A stretch of 64,000 nucleotides of DNA from Welwitschia mirabilis (GCA_051453625.1 JBOZIK010000001.1:22671822-22735821); one strand, 5' to 3'. Shown: positions 22,131 to 36,182, numbered from the stretch's first letter. The notes: generated from the sequence alone by a model not told the origin. Translations and numbers: made by a program.

Positions 22131-23931
22131 GAAAGATTGCAAGAGCATTGTAAAATATGAATAACCTTGGGTGACAATCTAGCATAGCTATTAGAGAAAC
22201 AGAGATACATCAAATAAGGTAATTAATTAGTAGACGTGTACTGAGCATGTGTGACTAGAACAACACACATCAATGTGGTTGCTTACCACTAATCTGCTAG
22301 TCTGGCAAATGGCCCCTCTGATGATATGAAAAGAACCCCATGGGAAAATAATAGTTTTGCTCTAGTTCTTCTTAACTATATAAAAGTTTGGTCATAGCAA
22401 CTAAAAATCATTAAGAAATTTATAGTAAGAATTTCCTAATAATGTAGCAAATACTTGATTAATAAAGACACAAAAAAATGATTGTTGAAGGCGGTATTGT
22501 GTAAGACTTGAAAACCTATACATATATTTCACTAGCATGTTTCCTTATTAAGTGTCACAGGGATGAATCTCTGCCACTCACTAGTTGTTATTGCATACAT
22601 AAAATTCATAACCAAAAGCCTCAAAACGTTATCTCTAATGGTATTAATCAATTTTGAATTTAGATTCTTAATGAGAATCTTTTTAGTCTAATGTTGGGGA
22701 CATTGTAAATACAATGTTAAGAATAAGAGTTAACACCACTTTACTCCTTATATTATCAAGCAAACTTCTCTATCAATAGGTTATAGAACTTATCCTTGAA
22801 CAATCCCTTCAAATTAGTGTTAATGATGACAAGCTTATCAACATTAAGGAAGAAATTATTCAAACCACTTAAACATCGTTTGAGCTCTAATATCTTCCTT
22901 GACTCTAACTTTTACAAAATTGAAGGAACTTCACTTGTGCACATCCATTTCCACATTCTTCCTTCTATTAAATGCATTTGAATGTTTAGGAATCAATGTC
23001 GCCTCCATTGATTTTCATGATTCATACTTGATGTCCTTAGTCTCATTATTAATTGATTGTGCAAAAGGATCAAGAAACAAGATATTAAGTAAGGCCTTTA
23101 TTAATTCAAGTATTTTAATTATTTAAGTAAACATGTCTCCTTGTAAAAATATAAAGTCAAACTGAAGAGTAGACCTAACATTTTATTATGTCTAGAAAAG
23201 AATCATAGGATCTATTAGATAGGATTAATGTACATGTTAAAAATTTCTCGGATAGTTTTAATGAGATATTATAAAGTGACAACAGGTAGTTGGAATAGAT
23301 CATATAATGTGGACACTACAATTGCCCATTGACATCTTAGAAAACCAATGAGAGGAAAATTAGGAAAAATAGGATTTTCATATTCAAGAAATCCAAACAA
23401 ATAAATCCTACAACTGTGAGATTATCAAGGAATTTTAAACTATCTATCTTTCTCTATCCACAAGAGTTGAGAACTAACTAGCATCCTACTAATCAAACCT
23501 CTAATTCTAATTGGAATTTTGGCAATAATGTGAATCTTAGTCAAGAGGTCCTCTATGAATCTATTTAATATAAAATTTCTTCTGTCCTTATGTTTAACCA
23601 AAGATCTAAAAGCACTTTACTTTTAATCATATGATGAATATTCTCTATACCACACTGTAAATCTTCCAACTTGATGTTTGAGTTTCTCAACAATTCTTTT
23701 TCTTCCTAGAACCATTATTTTTCTTAGGTAGCTTCTAAGATTTCATTATAAAATTTCATATCTAGTGTATTCTTCTGTCCTCAACACATAAACAATAAAT
23801 TAACACATCATTTTGACTTGCAGTGAAGCACATGTACTTCCATTAACATAATATGATAAGGCATATAAGCCTTAATCTAAAATTTAGAAGTCAAAAACTT
23901 CTTTTGGATTGTTTCAAGTTGCTTCCATCAA
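22131..23931. other. Unassigned AT-rich sequence
   Basis: Short ORFs at 22796-23126 show no recognisable protein. No LTR, RNA gene or repeat array was seen. Confidence 0.5.
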
Positions 23932-25400
23932 TTTTTTTTTTTTTTTTTTTTTTTTGTCAAGCATACTTCCAACACTACATAGCTATAGATTCTTACGAGG
24001 CTAAGCCCAAATCCCTATAATTTTCATTTATTTTCTTATAGTTCTTTCTTGGACACATTTGTCCCACTTGTAGTTATGGAAATAACAAAGACACAAATAT
24101 TTATGAGAACATAATATTTCAAGTAGCCTATCCTATATCTGAACTCATAATTAGTGTTTCTAGTTTCACAATAAAGAATTTTGGTTTGTCAACATTTATC
24201 TTCATATTGCTTATAATAAAAAAAATTATCCTATACCCATAGCATGTGTTTCATACGTTTTCATTAATGTAAATATTAAGGTTGTATCATTAGCAAAGAG
24301 AAGAAGATTAATAATAAAATGCCTAATTTGAACGAAATGTTCCATGAGTACCTTTCATGGCCACTCTTCTAATTAGTCTATGAAAATGTCAATCAAAATG
24401 GGAGACAATAGATACCTCTAGTTTACTTCCTTTCACTATGAAGTTCAATAAAATTCTTTGATCTATCATCTTTAATTTCACTAATAATCTTTCATACAAC
24501 CTCTAGATTATTACAATCATGTTATGAGGAATGAAGACTTTACTAGCCATTGCCAAAGTTTACTTCCTATAACAAAATCATATGCTTTCGAAAACTCCAC
24601 AAAGCAAATGAAAGTTTTTCTTTTAGGTTCTTTTGTGGAATCAATGCAATATTAAGAGTAAGCAAATTATCAAGGGTGGAGTGATTTTTTGGAAATCTTT
24701 CTTGCGACATATGTCTTACCATATCATCCTCTAATGATTTACGACTAGAGATAAATATTATTGAAAGTATGCACAATGCTATAAATCTAGGCACTAAAAA
24801 CACTAGGAATGAAAAAATGTTAATCTAAAAATTATCTTTAATAATTTATTTTGAAAACGTAGAAGCTTACTTAAGAACTAGTTATGATGTTAGGTCTTCA
24901 ACCAATTTAATTCAAATTGTATTACTAAGGCAAAATCTTAATAAAGATCAACCTTGAATACTTGAAGTTAAAGATTGACTCATTGCTACTATAAAGATAT
25001 TATACATGTTTAAGATGTTAAAATAGCACTTATTTCTAAGTGTTGCTACTATTGTAGTACATGTTCAGCTACATATACTAGAGAAAGAAGTAGATAAATA
25101 CCATTTCTTTTGAGTAATGTTATAACAAAAATAGCTTGAATGATAATGTTTCATCTTTTCATTTGTAACAATGTTGCAACACAAACACATCCCTTAGCAT
25201 GGAATAGTATGCTTGAACATTGAATAACTAAGATAAATTAGTGTTTTCTTTTTAGGTATCACTAGAGCTTGATGCCTATGTTTCCTTTTTAGAAGCAGTG
25301 GAGCTTCAATAAACTTCCTAGGCAGATCTCTTGCAAACCATCATTTCTAGTTTCCTTCCTTGTCAAAATATCCCTTTCTGAAATTAGCCACTCTTCTTTA
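23932..25400 (-). mobile_element. RTE-like LINE, degenerate, with poly(A) tail
   Basis: On the minus strand FICFVEFSKAYDFV (24571-24612) matches the CFVDFxKAFDxV block of RTE-type LINEs, followed by SKLWQWL. A VSIVSHFDxHFHRLIR stretch near 24400 stands where RQGCPLSPxLFxLYIDxL would be. FANDTTLIF (about 24266-24300) is a mutated YADDxxL box. A run of 24 T at 23932-23955 is a minus-strand poly(A) tail in the right place for the 3' end. The RT Asp-to-Asn change and multiple stops show that it is dead. Confidence 0.6.
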
Positions 25401-25734
25401 TAACCCACTCCCTAGTTTCTTAGTAATCATCTCCTTTTCTTTCTTTTCAAAACTAGTGGTGTTGATTAGGTGATTCCTAAATTTTAGCCTATCCATTCTA
25501 TTATTTAGCCTTGTTCCAAGTGGAAATTGTATCTATAATAGTTGTTTTAATATTTATTCATAACACTAACTACTAACATACTAACATAAAAATTACTATT
25601 TAACTTAAATGATATGTTGAACTTTAAAATTAACTTAGCCTAAAAAATAATTATTATAAGTTAAAATTGTGCATAAGATTTCTTGTTCATTAGTTGCCCC
25701 CATGCTCAAAATTTTGTTAGTCCTTAACAAAAGT

Positions 25735-26480
25735 ATAAATCATACTTATACGGATTGGATCTGAATCATGATCTAGATGATTTTGGATCGCGATTCTAGG
25801 AAAACTGCTCTAGACCAGTGCTGGATCACAATTCCCCATGAATCAGGATGCGAAGATTGCACATCATGATCTAGAGTGATTTGCTCCATGTCGCTATCCA
25901 GAGTGATCTAGAGCTATTTAGATCCCCTACTTAGTTTAATTCATTTTTTGATTAAAATGTGAAATTGTTTCATCCTCTCACATATTTCTCATTCTAATGG
26001 TTTGTATTTTCCATTGAAATAGTGAAAGAATACAATAGAAATAATTTTAAAAAAAATATTTGATCATTTCAAAACAAATTTAAAAAGGTTTTTTTTTGGA
26101 ATGTTTCTAAAATAGNNNNNNNNNNNNNNNNNNNNNNNNNNNNNNNNNNNNNNNNNNNNNNNNNNNNNNNGTAGTGATGCTTAGTAAAAGTTTAATGTTT
26201 TAAGTGATATAATATTCAATTGCCCAAATGCACTCCTTTAAAATAATAAAAAACATTGAGAGTATATTGTATCCGTAACTTATGATGATCATAATTGCAA
26301 AAATATCAACACAATTGCAAGAATGTGTTTAAAAAAATTACTATATATTCATTTTCATATTTTTAAAGGTTCGTAATTCGGAGCAATCTATAGTCCACTC
26401 TAGAGTGACCTGGTGATTCAGAATCTCCAAAACCAAAAAGTAATCCGTGATCTGCTTTGATGCATGCAATTATGGTATAA
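25735..26480. mobile_element. Candidate non-autonomous DNA transposon with GC-richer inverted arms
   Basis: An AT-rich core holding a 55-N gap is flanked by two GC-richer arms (about 25745-25925 and 26370-26465). These carry the same words in opposite orientation: GGAGCAA close to CACTCTAGA on one side and TCTAGAGTG close to TTGCTCC on the other. The left arm is full of GATC words. The ends and the target duplication could not be fixed, so the class is a guess. Confidence 0.3.
26116..26170. other. Assembly gap, 55 N
   Basis: Unresolved bases within the AT-rich core between the inverted arms. Confidence 0.95.
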
Positions 26481-28650
26481 ATACATATTATATAATTTCT
26501 ATTTTCTAGCCCTTTTATTAACTATAAAAGGTTAGTATTCCTCTGAATTTGATTCCACCATCTATCTAGCTTTGAGTTGACTTCCTCTTATTCTATTTAG
26601 ATCAAGATCTTTTTTTGTTCCTATAATAGGGCAAATTCTTCTAAATCAATCATTTTTTACTCCTTTCAATCTTGGGTTTTAGTAGGGGATCCTCTTTCTT
26701 TGTCCCTACGTGTTGATAGAGCCCCAGCCTACTTAGGTTCTTTTTTATGGATCTTTCTCTTAGATGTGGAAGGAGCCTTGTGAACCATGTTTGTTCTTGT
26801 ACTATCTCAATTTACCTTTTCCCTTCTCCGAAAGTCTACCTAATTGGAATAATACAAATGCTTAAGCTATCCCCTTTTCCATCTTTGCAAAAACTTTTGG
26901 CAAATTTACCTCTCAGCATATTCATATTATTTACAATTCTATCTCTAATGAAACACAATTGTCTTAGATCCTAAGTTATAACTATAAAAAGTTTTATATC
27001 CATTCTATAATCCGTTATGATTTTACAAAATTGGATTTTTATGTTGTTTATCAGGTTTTTAGTTCCCTCGGTAAATACCTCCTTTTTCTTTTGATTAAAC
27101 TCTCTTGTTAACTTATCTAGCTCTACAATACTAGAATAAAAAACTCTACCGATGTTTTTCCATGCCCCAAAAGTCTTTTGAATTACATTTTTCACTTTCT
27201 CTTCAAATCTACCTAAAAAATCATATAGCTTTAAAGTGTAGCAATCTAGACTCTAAGGTATAGATAATTCTTCAGTTCCAAGGCCTATTCTTTTCTCTAA
27301 TCGAACTTCCATGGATCTCAACTCATGTAGAAGTCTTATATTTTATTTTTATAAATTTTGACTTGTTGATTGGGTTGAATTTGGACATATTATTCAAATA
27401 TTATTCTTTATATCTGAAAAGGATTTATCCATTAATTCCTTAAGCTATTTCTCTTCCTTAAATACTAATGTCTGGTATATGTATTTTACTTTCAACCTTT
27501 TTTGAGAATGTATTTAAAATATATGAAAACTTATGATCAAATTAATGAATCTTTGGGATCTTGTCAAAATGATTCTTTATTAATCTTATGTCTTCCTAAA
27601 CTTGATTTTTTACTTCTGGTAATATTAGCTTTAATAATAAGCTAACAAGAGAAGGACCTGAAGTTTTTATTCCTATAGAGCCTACCCTTTCCGTTAACTT
27701 TTGGCATTATTTGATAAGTGTCATTCTGATTTAATGCTTCTATCCAAGTTTGTCTATAATTATTGGGCTATGTCTAAATCTTTATATATTCTCATTTATT
27801 TCCTACAGATGTGTATATGTTTTCTTTAAATATTCCTTGTTCACAAGCAGAGGACCTTCATTGTGCACAAATGTAATAAATTTTTATTAACACATAATAT
27901 AGTTAGTAACATACTTCTTTGATGTGGAGATGTTTTGTAGTGAAGAGGCCAATAATTCTTTTTTATTTCTTGGTAGAGATTTAGGAACATTCCTTTCTTT
28001 TAAAGCCATTTCTAACTTTGCAATCTGTTCATAGGCCATTCTTACTTTTCAAGTTTCCTCCTTATGAGCATCTGAAATCTGGAATCCCTCTGCTAGCTCT
28101 AGAAGCATTCCTTCATTTCAGAGCCATTTCTAACTTTGTAATCAATTCATAAGCCATTCTTAATTTTGAAATGGCCCCCTTTCAAGCATCTAAAATTTGG
28201 ACCCTCTCTACTCCACTAGCTATCTCTTGTTACAATTTATTATTTTCATTCTTTTCATGTTTCAAAACTCATTTTCTATTTTTAAACATAAAGTTTGATT
28301 CTAGAATCTAGAGATGTCTTTCTTTGTTCTTTTAAAATTTTGTAGTTCATCCTTAAAATAATTTAAGGTATTATAAAGAGTTCAATTTTATCTCCCTCTA
28401 ATGCTTTGAAGAAGGATTTTGGCTAAGACGAATAGGTGGAAAGCAACTACTCTATTGTTAATTGTATGGGGCATGCTCCTTCTACTTCTAGAGCTAGCGG
28501 AAGCAAGCCTATGCCTTATGGAATAGTTGAAGCTTCATCCAACCTTGATTGGTATAATTTCTATGGTAAACTCTATTCTTGTTTTACTTCTAAAACACTT
28601 AATTCTTTGGCTCAAAATAACGATTAAATGGTTAATTCAACTTAGCATTT
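26481..28650 (-). pseudogene. Decayed coiled-coil protein, possibly LINE ORF1 or gag
   Basis: The minus strand carries helical, Lys/Glu-rich fragments: an FKDELQNFKRTKKDISRF-like stretch near 28330, two copies of a VRMAYEQIAKLEMALKERN-like heptad segment at 27983-28222, and a 74-codon open stretch at 27195-26971. The coiled-coil content fits LINE ORF1 or a retrotransposon Gag, but no diagnostic domain was found. Confidence 0.35.
27983..28222 (-). repeat. 118-bp tandem duplication encoding a coiled-coil segment
   Basis: Copy 1 starts at 27983 and copy 2 at 28101. Both contain CATTCCTT, CCATTTCTAACTTTG and CATAAGCCATTCTTA-like blocks. In translation both give the same heptad pattern on the minus strand. 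Confidence 0.7.
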
Positions 28651-31190
28651 ATTCACTTTAGGGTTCACTCCCTTTTCTTTAAGCATTGTTATTATCAAGA
28701 AAGGAAAACCTAGCCTAATAACTCTAGATATTAAAACTTTTTCCATCTTTGTTATATGCCTCATTAAGTTCTAAAAGGTATTTATGGGAGAATTCTAGAA
28801 AGTAAAAATAAAGAGTGTGTTTTACTTATGAATTTATTTTTTAAGTTTTTAGTGTACTGGTGTGGAAAATAGAATCCACCATGTGTAATTTCTATGAAGG
28901 ACTCGTGTAATCTTCATGTAGGCATCATGTACAGTTGTTAGCATGTTTTAGAAGATGAAAGAAATATAATAAGTTTAGAGGAACAAATGTGTAAGAAATA
29001 AGTTATGCTTAGATACTATTTTTATTAAAAGGTATAAGAGACTAATGTTAAGAGGATTCTTTCATGATAAGGATTCCTCTCAGAGCATTATAAATAAGAG
29101 AATGTGAGGAGATTAAGGACATTATTTGAGGAATTCTTTGGAAGATGCTTTAGAAGTTAGAGTTAAGAAGGGAGAAGTGGGAGAGATTGGCTATATCAAC
29201 CTTTTTTTTTTCTTTTTGGTTATATCTTTGATAGCCTCTATCTAATATAGCCTAAGAACACTCATCTCTTTTTTCTTTTTGAGGATAGGGATAGATTATT
29301 AGTCATAATTCTTGTTATTATGAATAATTTTAGCTTAGAGTTTTTATCAAAATTAATTTTACCCTCTTTGTTTGAAAGTTTCCCTCATAAAGCCATGCTT
29401 ACCTTGGCATTCTCCTTTCTATTAAAAATTTTAATGGATCTTTTTTATTTTGATAATTGAGGTATATTTCTAATATCTTCTTAAGAGAAGGTAATCCTTG
29501 AATTATTCGTTGTTGTAACCATCATCCTATCCTTCTCAACATACCCCATACTTTTATAAAATTCAAAGACAATTTCAGCACTGTATTTTGCATTTAGAGT
29601 TAGACACTACCACGATTCTTAGTAAATTTTCTACATAAATTTTGTGAGATATGAGTTTGAAAGTAATTTTTCAAAGCTCACTAATGAAATAGCTTTAAAT
29701 TTTGTAAAATAAATGAGTTTTTAAAGTGAAATAATTTTTTTCTAAAACTTAAATTTAAATCAGATAAACTCTAAATTCAATTTTGTGAAACATTTTTCTT
29801 GCAAATTACTAAATAGTGCATATCATGTAAATTTACATTTAAATGTAAACCTGTGGTAAACTAGGCCATTTTTTTACTTGCATATAAAACAAGAAAATTT
29901 TGCATTATAAATTTTAAATTTTTAAGCATGATTTCAAAGTTTCAAATGTGAGGGCAAATTGCAAATCTTTTTCTTACCCTCGCTCTTAGTAAAGCTCTTC
30001 ATGCTCCTAAATGTAGCAAAAACACAAAATGAAACATGTACTAAATAAAGTACCTATTTCCTGAGTCTCCATGAAAGGGATTTAAGAAAATATTAACTCA
30101 AATGAAAATTTATAAACAAAGAATAAAAAGTATCTTATCTCCTTTGCTATTTTATAGCTAATAAGAGTTGTACATGCTAACCCAAAATTAATTACTACAT
30201 TAGCACTAGTAGGAGAAGCACTTGATAGCTAATTTGACATTCATGTGATCTTTCCAACTACTGAGATGAATGACTTAATCATGTGAAATGTGACATGGTG
30301 GATTAAAGGGATTTCATATAGATAAGAAGGTTTACAATTTTAATATGCAGTAGAGAATGGTTATTTAAAAGTTAAAGGGGATGCCTAATAGTTAAACGAG
30401 ATTTTCAAAAGGTCAACCCCTCCTTCAACAAACTTTTTATAGCTTATCAGTAAATAATTAGATTGAACTAAGTTTTAATTTAAAAATTAAGTTCTAGATT
30501 AGTAAATTATTCAATCTAGTAAGTTTAATTTGGTACCAAAGTTCTTACATCTTGAACTTCAAATAATGCATCTTCTATGAGCATAAAGAACTGAGCTAAT
30601 ATGTTAATAAGTTAATTTAATTTCTAATGCAAAGCTTTAGGCCTATTCTAGTAAATTAATCAACTTGATTCTTATTACATTTTGATATGCATATTTTATC
30701 TTTTTGAATGAATTGCAGGAATAAAGTTTTGCTGATTTAAGTTTTAACCTAGAGTTGTGGCATTAAATTATAGAATTAATTAGTGTAATAAATTTTTTTA
30801 AGAAAAAAATAATGTACCAAATCTCATAATCCTAAAATTTGCATTGCCAAATGCTTAGAAAAATACTAAACTAATCTCACAATTAATCTTAGTATTTGAC
30901 TATAGATTAAATACTTGATTAGTTTAGAGGTCTTTAATTAATGCACATCTTATTGAAGTGAAATTAGTGCATACATGGAATTTCATAAAGCCACTATTGT
31001 TATTAGGTATACTATTTACTATAATAAATGTTCCTTATTTTGGTTCATTGACTATTTTTCTAACACACGTTATAACATAAATTTTGATAAGTAAACACTT
31101 GTCAAAGAACTAAAGCAAATCAAATCAAACAACCACTATATAAAGCATAGATTTCTTAAGTAATCAATCACCCTCATCTTTAGTAACTAT
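28651..31190. other. Unassigned AT-rich sequence
   Basis: No recognisable gene. A TATA-like TTATAAATAAG near 29090 is followed by a purine-rich stretch resembling the R/U5 region of an LTR, but no paired LTR or ends were found. Confidence 0.4.
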
Positions 31191-31960
31191 GTATAGAATT
31201 CATCTATACATTTCTTGGAAAGTTCTTTACCTATTATAGAGTTAAGCATGGCATGCCACTTTGCTGAGCTTTCCAACCCTTCTTATTTCCTAATTTTCAT
31301 CTTTGGCATCAAGAAAGTCAATGATTATTTATTCAACTTTGGTCTAACCCATATCGATATGTGCATTCAAAGTGTAGAACTTGTCTCTTCATAGATTGCA
31401 GTTAGGGCTAAGAATGTAGCAGAAACTTTTCTTTCTACTTACAAATCTATGACCAATGTTTCAAACCTGTTGGATTCCTTCCTTATGGGAGATGATAGGG
31501 AAATGTTCCATAATAGCATAACCCCTCCTTACTTTAGGCCTATGATTCATCACCTAGTTAATCAGTATCTAAGACTAAGGCCTGATAAGTTACATTATTT
31601 ACTCAACCAAGAAGAGTCATCCTATAATGTTTCTTTAAGTAAGTTAGCAAGATGATTGCAAGGATTGAAAAAAAGGGTTAATCAATAGCAAGGCATAAAC
31701 CCTACACTAAGTTTAGTAGATTTGAGTTTTGATAATAAGAATATTTGAACACTAGAGATTACATTAAACTTTAAAATGCACATCTAGAAGAGATACCAAT
31801 GCTTACAAAAACTTTGAATGAAATGTGCTTACTACCCTCTTCATCTGGATCCTTGGGGATTAGGAAGTCAAATAGGAAAAACAAGTCCATTAGCCATTTT
31901 AGGAAATAGAATCATATTCCTCCTTGGTCTTTTATCTTTATAATCCTATGCTTTACAACT
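31191..31960 (+). pseudogene. Unrecognised degenerate coding-like region
   Basis: A 68-codon open stretch (31449-31655) reads MTNVSNLLDSFLMGDDREMF and continues helical with YLRLRPDKLHYLL. A compatible frame extends with stops to an NRKNKSISHFRK basic patch near 31870. The codon pattern looks more protein-like than its surroundings, but no family is recognised. A retroelement Gag is one possibility. Confidence 0.3.
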
Positions 31961-32339
31961 ACACTTAATTCTTTGACTCTTTTAACACATTTTATAAGAA
32001 AACTCTTCTCAATAAAAATTTTATGTTTTTACATTTTATGATATGGATTTTATTTATATATAGATGATCATATCAGTTACCTTGAAGAAAATTCTTCATC
32101 TTAAGTTAATAAACTACTTTAGATTTATTCAGAAAACTATAAAAAATCAAAAATATTTCCTTTTTGTTTTAACAAAAATTTAATTATCATGCACAAATTC
32201 CAAGTTAATACTCTAGATACACATTCCATCATACTCCAAAAATAAACATTTTTTTTTCACCTTACATATCATAATATATACATATAATAGAATAGTATTT
32301 ATGGAATGGTTTTCAAGATCTTAAGTGAAAATAAAACAT
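31961..32339. other. Unassigned AT-rich sequence
   Basis: Nothing recognisable. The expected 3' LTR of the adjacent minus-strand gypsy element was looked for here and not seen. Confidence 0.5.
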
Positions 32340-35300
32340 GCAACCTCCTATTAAAGTCTTACCAAGTTAACTTCTCTTTTTTTAAGTAATCCAAGTTTCA
32401 TTCATAGCAATTCAAAAAGTGAATGTATGAAATGAATCTTTAAAGAAATAACATGACTTATTATTCTAGGATTTAGTTTATCTTAATATATAAAGTAGAA
32501 GTATCCTCTCCACTCTATGAGGGTTTCTTGAGTACTCTAATAAAGCTTTATGGTATGATACATTATTATTCGTTTCTTATTATCTTGATAAGTTACTTTT
32601 TAATAAAGTTTGTATATTTTTATGGCTTACTTTCCTATAATTTTAGTTATTTTATAAGGTCCAAGCTAATTCTATTCATATTTTTATTTTGAATGAAGCA
32701 TTTTAGAATCATAAACTATTACTAAATCCCCCACTTTGAAATTAATTTTTCTAATTTCATTATCATGCAATACATTTGTTTTCTACTAGATTAATTCTTT
32801 TCTTAAAAGAGCTTCTCTTCTATTTTTATTTAAAATATTTATGTTTTATGTTTGAAAACCATTATTCTTGAGCTTCACCTAATTCAAGTGGAAATGGTGT
32901 CCTCTTCTCATAAATCAATTTACATGGTGTGAATGTTGTATTATTTTTTTAAGACATCGTATAAGCCCACAAAGCTTCATTTAATTTTTCAACCAATCTA
33001 CTTTTCATATTTGTGATTTTAATTAATATTCTATTTAGTTCTCTATTTATTACCTCAACTCAACCATTGAATTAAGGATGATAGGTAGTAGAGAGTTTCT
33101 GATGGATTTCATACTTAAATTAAAGTTTGCTAAAAATCTCATTGTAAAGTGGATTTTCTTATTAAAAATGAGATTCCTAAGTACTTAACCTATAGATGAT
33201 ATTTAGTAGGAAAAGTTAATAATAGTTTGGGAAAAATAATGAGATACAACTTCAGCCTTAGCCCGCTTTGTTAGGAAGTTAGCAAAAATCAAGATATACT
33301 TCTTCCCATGTGATGAAGAATAAATAGGGCTAATAAAATATTGACTCCACATATCAAATGGTTTAATTTCTTGAATTCATTATTACGACATTTTAATCAT
33401 TGAGAGAATGCCCCTTCATTTTGGCATTTATTACAATTTTCGATGTAAACATGTGAATTCTTAAATACTGTAGGCTAGTAGTATCTCATATTAAAGATTT
33501 TTCATCCTTGTTCTTCTAGCACCATAATGTCCTCTATCTTCTCCTTAATGTGCTTCTTTATGATCTTTTTTTGAAAACTTTCCTCTATATGTCTTCTAAT
33601 GATATGATCTTATCATTTTCTAAATAAAAGCTTATCAAGTTGTATTTAATTTTTGATTTTTCTTAATAATATTTTCTTTTCATAGTAATTCATATAATGT
33701 AGCAATTTCTTACTAACTATGAAATTATGTATATCAGTATACTAAGGATTCATTTGGACTTTTGGGAGACATGCATTAGGGAACTCATTCCTTACATTTA
33801 TTTTTTTCCTCTTCATCATGAAAACCTAATCTTGATAGATACTCTACTACCATATCTTCTATTCCTTTTATATCAATAATTTTTAGATCAAATTTCTTTA
33901 TCAATAATATCCATCTCATAATCTTTGATTTGCCTCTTTTTTATTCATCAAAAATATAATAGCACCATGATTAGTATGTACTTCATATCTGAAAGTATAG
34001 TGCCTAAAATATTCTAGTATCATTACAATTGCTAATAATACTTTCATAGTTACTATGTAATTTTGTTGAGATAAATTTAAAATTTTATTTATATAAGTAA
34101 TAGCATAAGGTTTATTCTTATCATCTGTTTACCTTAACATAGCTCCCATGATATGGTTTAATGCATTAGTCATTATGTGAAAAAGTTTTAACTAGTTAGG
34201 CCCTTATCGAATAACTACTTTAATTAATTCATATTTCATAATTTGAGAGGCATCTTGACATTTTAGAGTCTAATCATACCCTATATCTTTCTGTAAAAAT
34301 TACTCAATGGTTGGGTAGTTTTATTAAAATTAGATATAAATCGTCTATGATAGCCCACATGTCTAAGAAAGATATCAATTTCTTTAGTTTAGTAGGGGGT
34401 GATATATATTTTATAGCACTAATATTCTTCTTATTAGTTTCTATTTCTTTCTAAGAGATTTTATGTCCTAAGATTATTCTTTGTGTTGTCATAAAATGAC
34501 TTTTAAGCCAACTTAATTTTGATCTTTCTCTTTACATATCTCTAAAACCTTTTCTAACCTATTAATAAATTCAACCAAAATCATTTCTAAAGGTTGAAAA
34601 GTTATCTATGAAGGATTCACTGATCTACCTATCATATCTTTAAAAATATTATTTACTAATCTTTACAATGTAGTTGGAGCATTTCATAAACCAAATAGTA
34701 ATACTTTAAAAGCATAAGTTCCCCCATGATAAGTAAAGGTTGTTTTGGCTTGATTTTCTAAAGCTGTAAGAACCTATTTATGAGCACTATATCCATCTAA
34801 GAAACTATAATATTGGTGTCTAGATATCCTTTCTAAAACTTAGTTTATAAAAAATAAATAAAAGTGATCTTTATAGGTTGCTACATCCAACATTGTAAAA
34901 TCTATACATTTTGGATGCCATTATAATAGGTCTAACCCACTTTGATTTTGATATAAAATAAATAACTTACATCTAACATTTATTAATTTATTATTTAATT
35001 ATTTCTTATGTATGTGGGTCATTCTCTCAGGTTACCTATTTGGTTTAATTGAGCTATCTAGATAAATCTTATGTTGGAAAATTCCTAGATCTATTTTTTT
35101 AATATTAGTATGATTTTAAGTAAAATCTTCTTCTTTTTTTCTTTTTTTTTTTGTTTTTTTAACTAACATTTTCTTAAGTTTCCTCTTTTAAAAATGAGTT
35201 AAATTACTATTGATGATTAAGTATTTAGTAGGAGACACTTCTATATATTCTAATCTTTTCTTAAGAGAAGGCTTATTCATTTCTTGAGGTGTTAATACAT

Positions 35301-36180
35301 TTTTCCTTATATTTTCCCTCATCTTCTTATTTTAGTACTATGTGTGCCTCTTGAATTATAATAGCATTTAGTCCTTGCTTCTATATCAAGTTCTATTCCC
35401 TCTATGATTCTAATATCTAATAATTTAATTTTTTTTTAAGTTCTCTTAAGCTAAATTTCGTTAACCCTTTCCTAGAGTAAATGGTGGCATTAGTAATGGG
35501 CATTCATAACCTTTTTAAAATAACTGAGGGAGTATCTCCTTGGGTTTTCTTTACTAAATATTTAGTTAAATAAATAAACTCTTAGAGTTCAATAGGTATA
35601 TTACTTATGACTCCTTTAGGTGTTACTACTAATCAATCTACTAAATAATCTTTCCCTTAATAGTGTGTTAGCTTTGATTTTCCTAGTTTCTTATAGGTAT
35701 TATAAGCCATAACATTAGTAATAGTTCCTATATTAACCAAAGCTTCCACTTCTAGTTTATTATTAACTTTTATATCTATCATGGAAGTTCGTCAACCACA
35801 ATACTTTTCTTATTTATTTTAAAGATTATTGTAAAGAAGTGGTGTAAAGACCTAAGAAACTTAATCTTTTTTAATCATCTCTATTTATTTTTCTTTGACT
35901 TTCTATTTATTCCTTTGTTCTGAGCACATATTTTTCATCTATCTCTAATACATAGAAACATCTTTTAGCATCTTTATAAGAGATAATGAAATTATTATGT
36001 CTTCTAAGACTTTAGATAAGTATTCTAAATCTTTTTCAACCTTACGATTCTCAATTTATTTTATTCTCATTAAAAAGAATAAATTTTTTTAATTGTTTAC
36101 TTACCTCTAATTTCCTGCACTAGTTTCTTCTTCTATAGGTAAGTGTAACGTTCACCTTCTAACAACCTAAAACTTCAAGT
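32340..36180 (-). pseudogene. Ty3/gypsy pol (non-chromoviral, Tat/Athila-like), degenerate
   Basis: On the minus strand the protease reads ALVNIGTITNVMAYNTYKKLG at about 35690-35742, where ALLDLGASINVMPYSxYKKLG is usual. The catalytic Asp is Asn (35732-35734). RT lies at 34640-34800 (YHGGTYAFKVLLFGLxNAP) and its YMDD box is unrecognisable. RNase H follows near 34000-34200 (NYIVTMKVLLAIVMILEYFRHYTF). The integrase zinc finger (YYWPTVFKNSHVYIENCNKCQ) is at about 33420-33500, followed by a core and a GPYKI-type C-terminus near 32600. Only about 400 bases separate the protease from the primer site, so gag is largely deleted. Confidence 0.75.
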
Positions 36181-36182
36181 AA

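Noticed and set aside
28860-29300. Possible solo LTR with a TATA box at about 29090
   Set aside because: No TG/CA termini, target duplication or partner LTR could be found, so it was not called.
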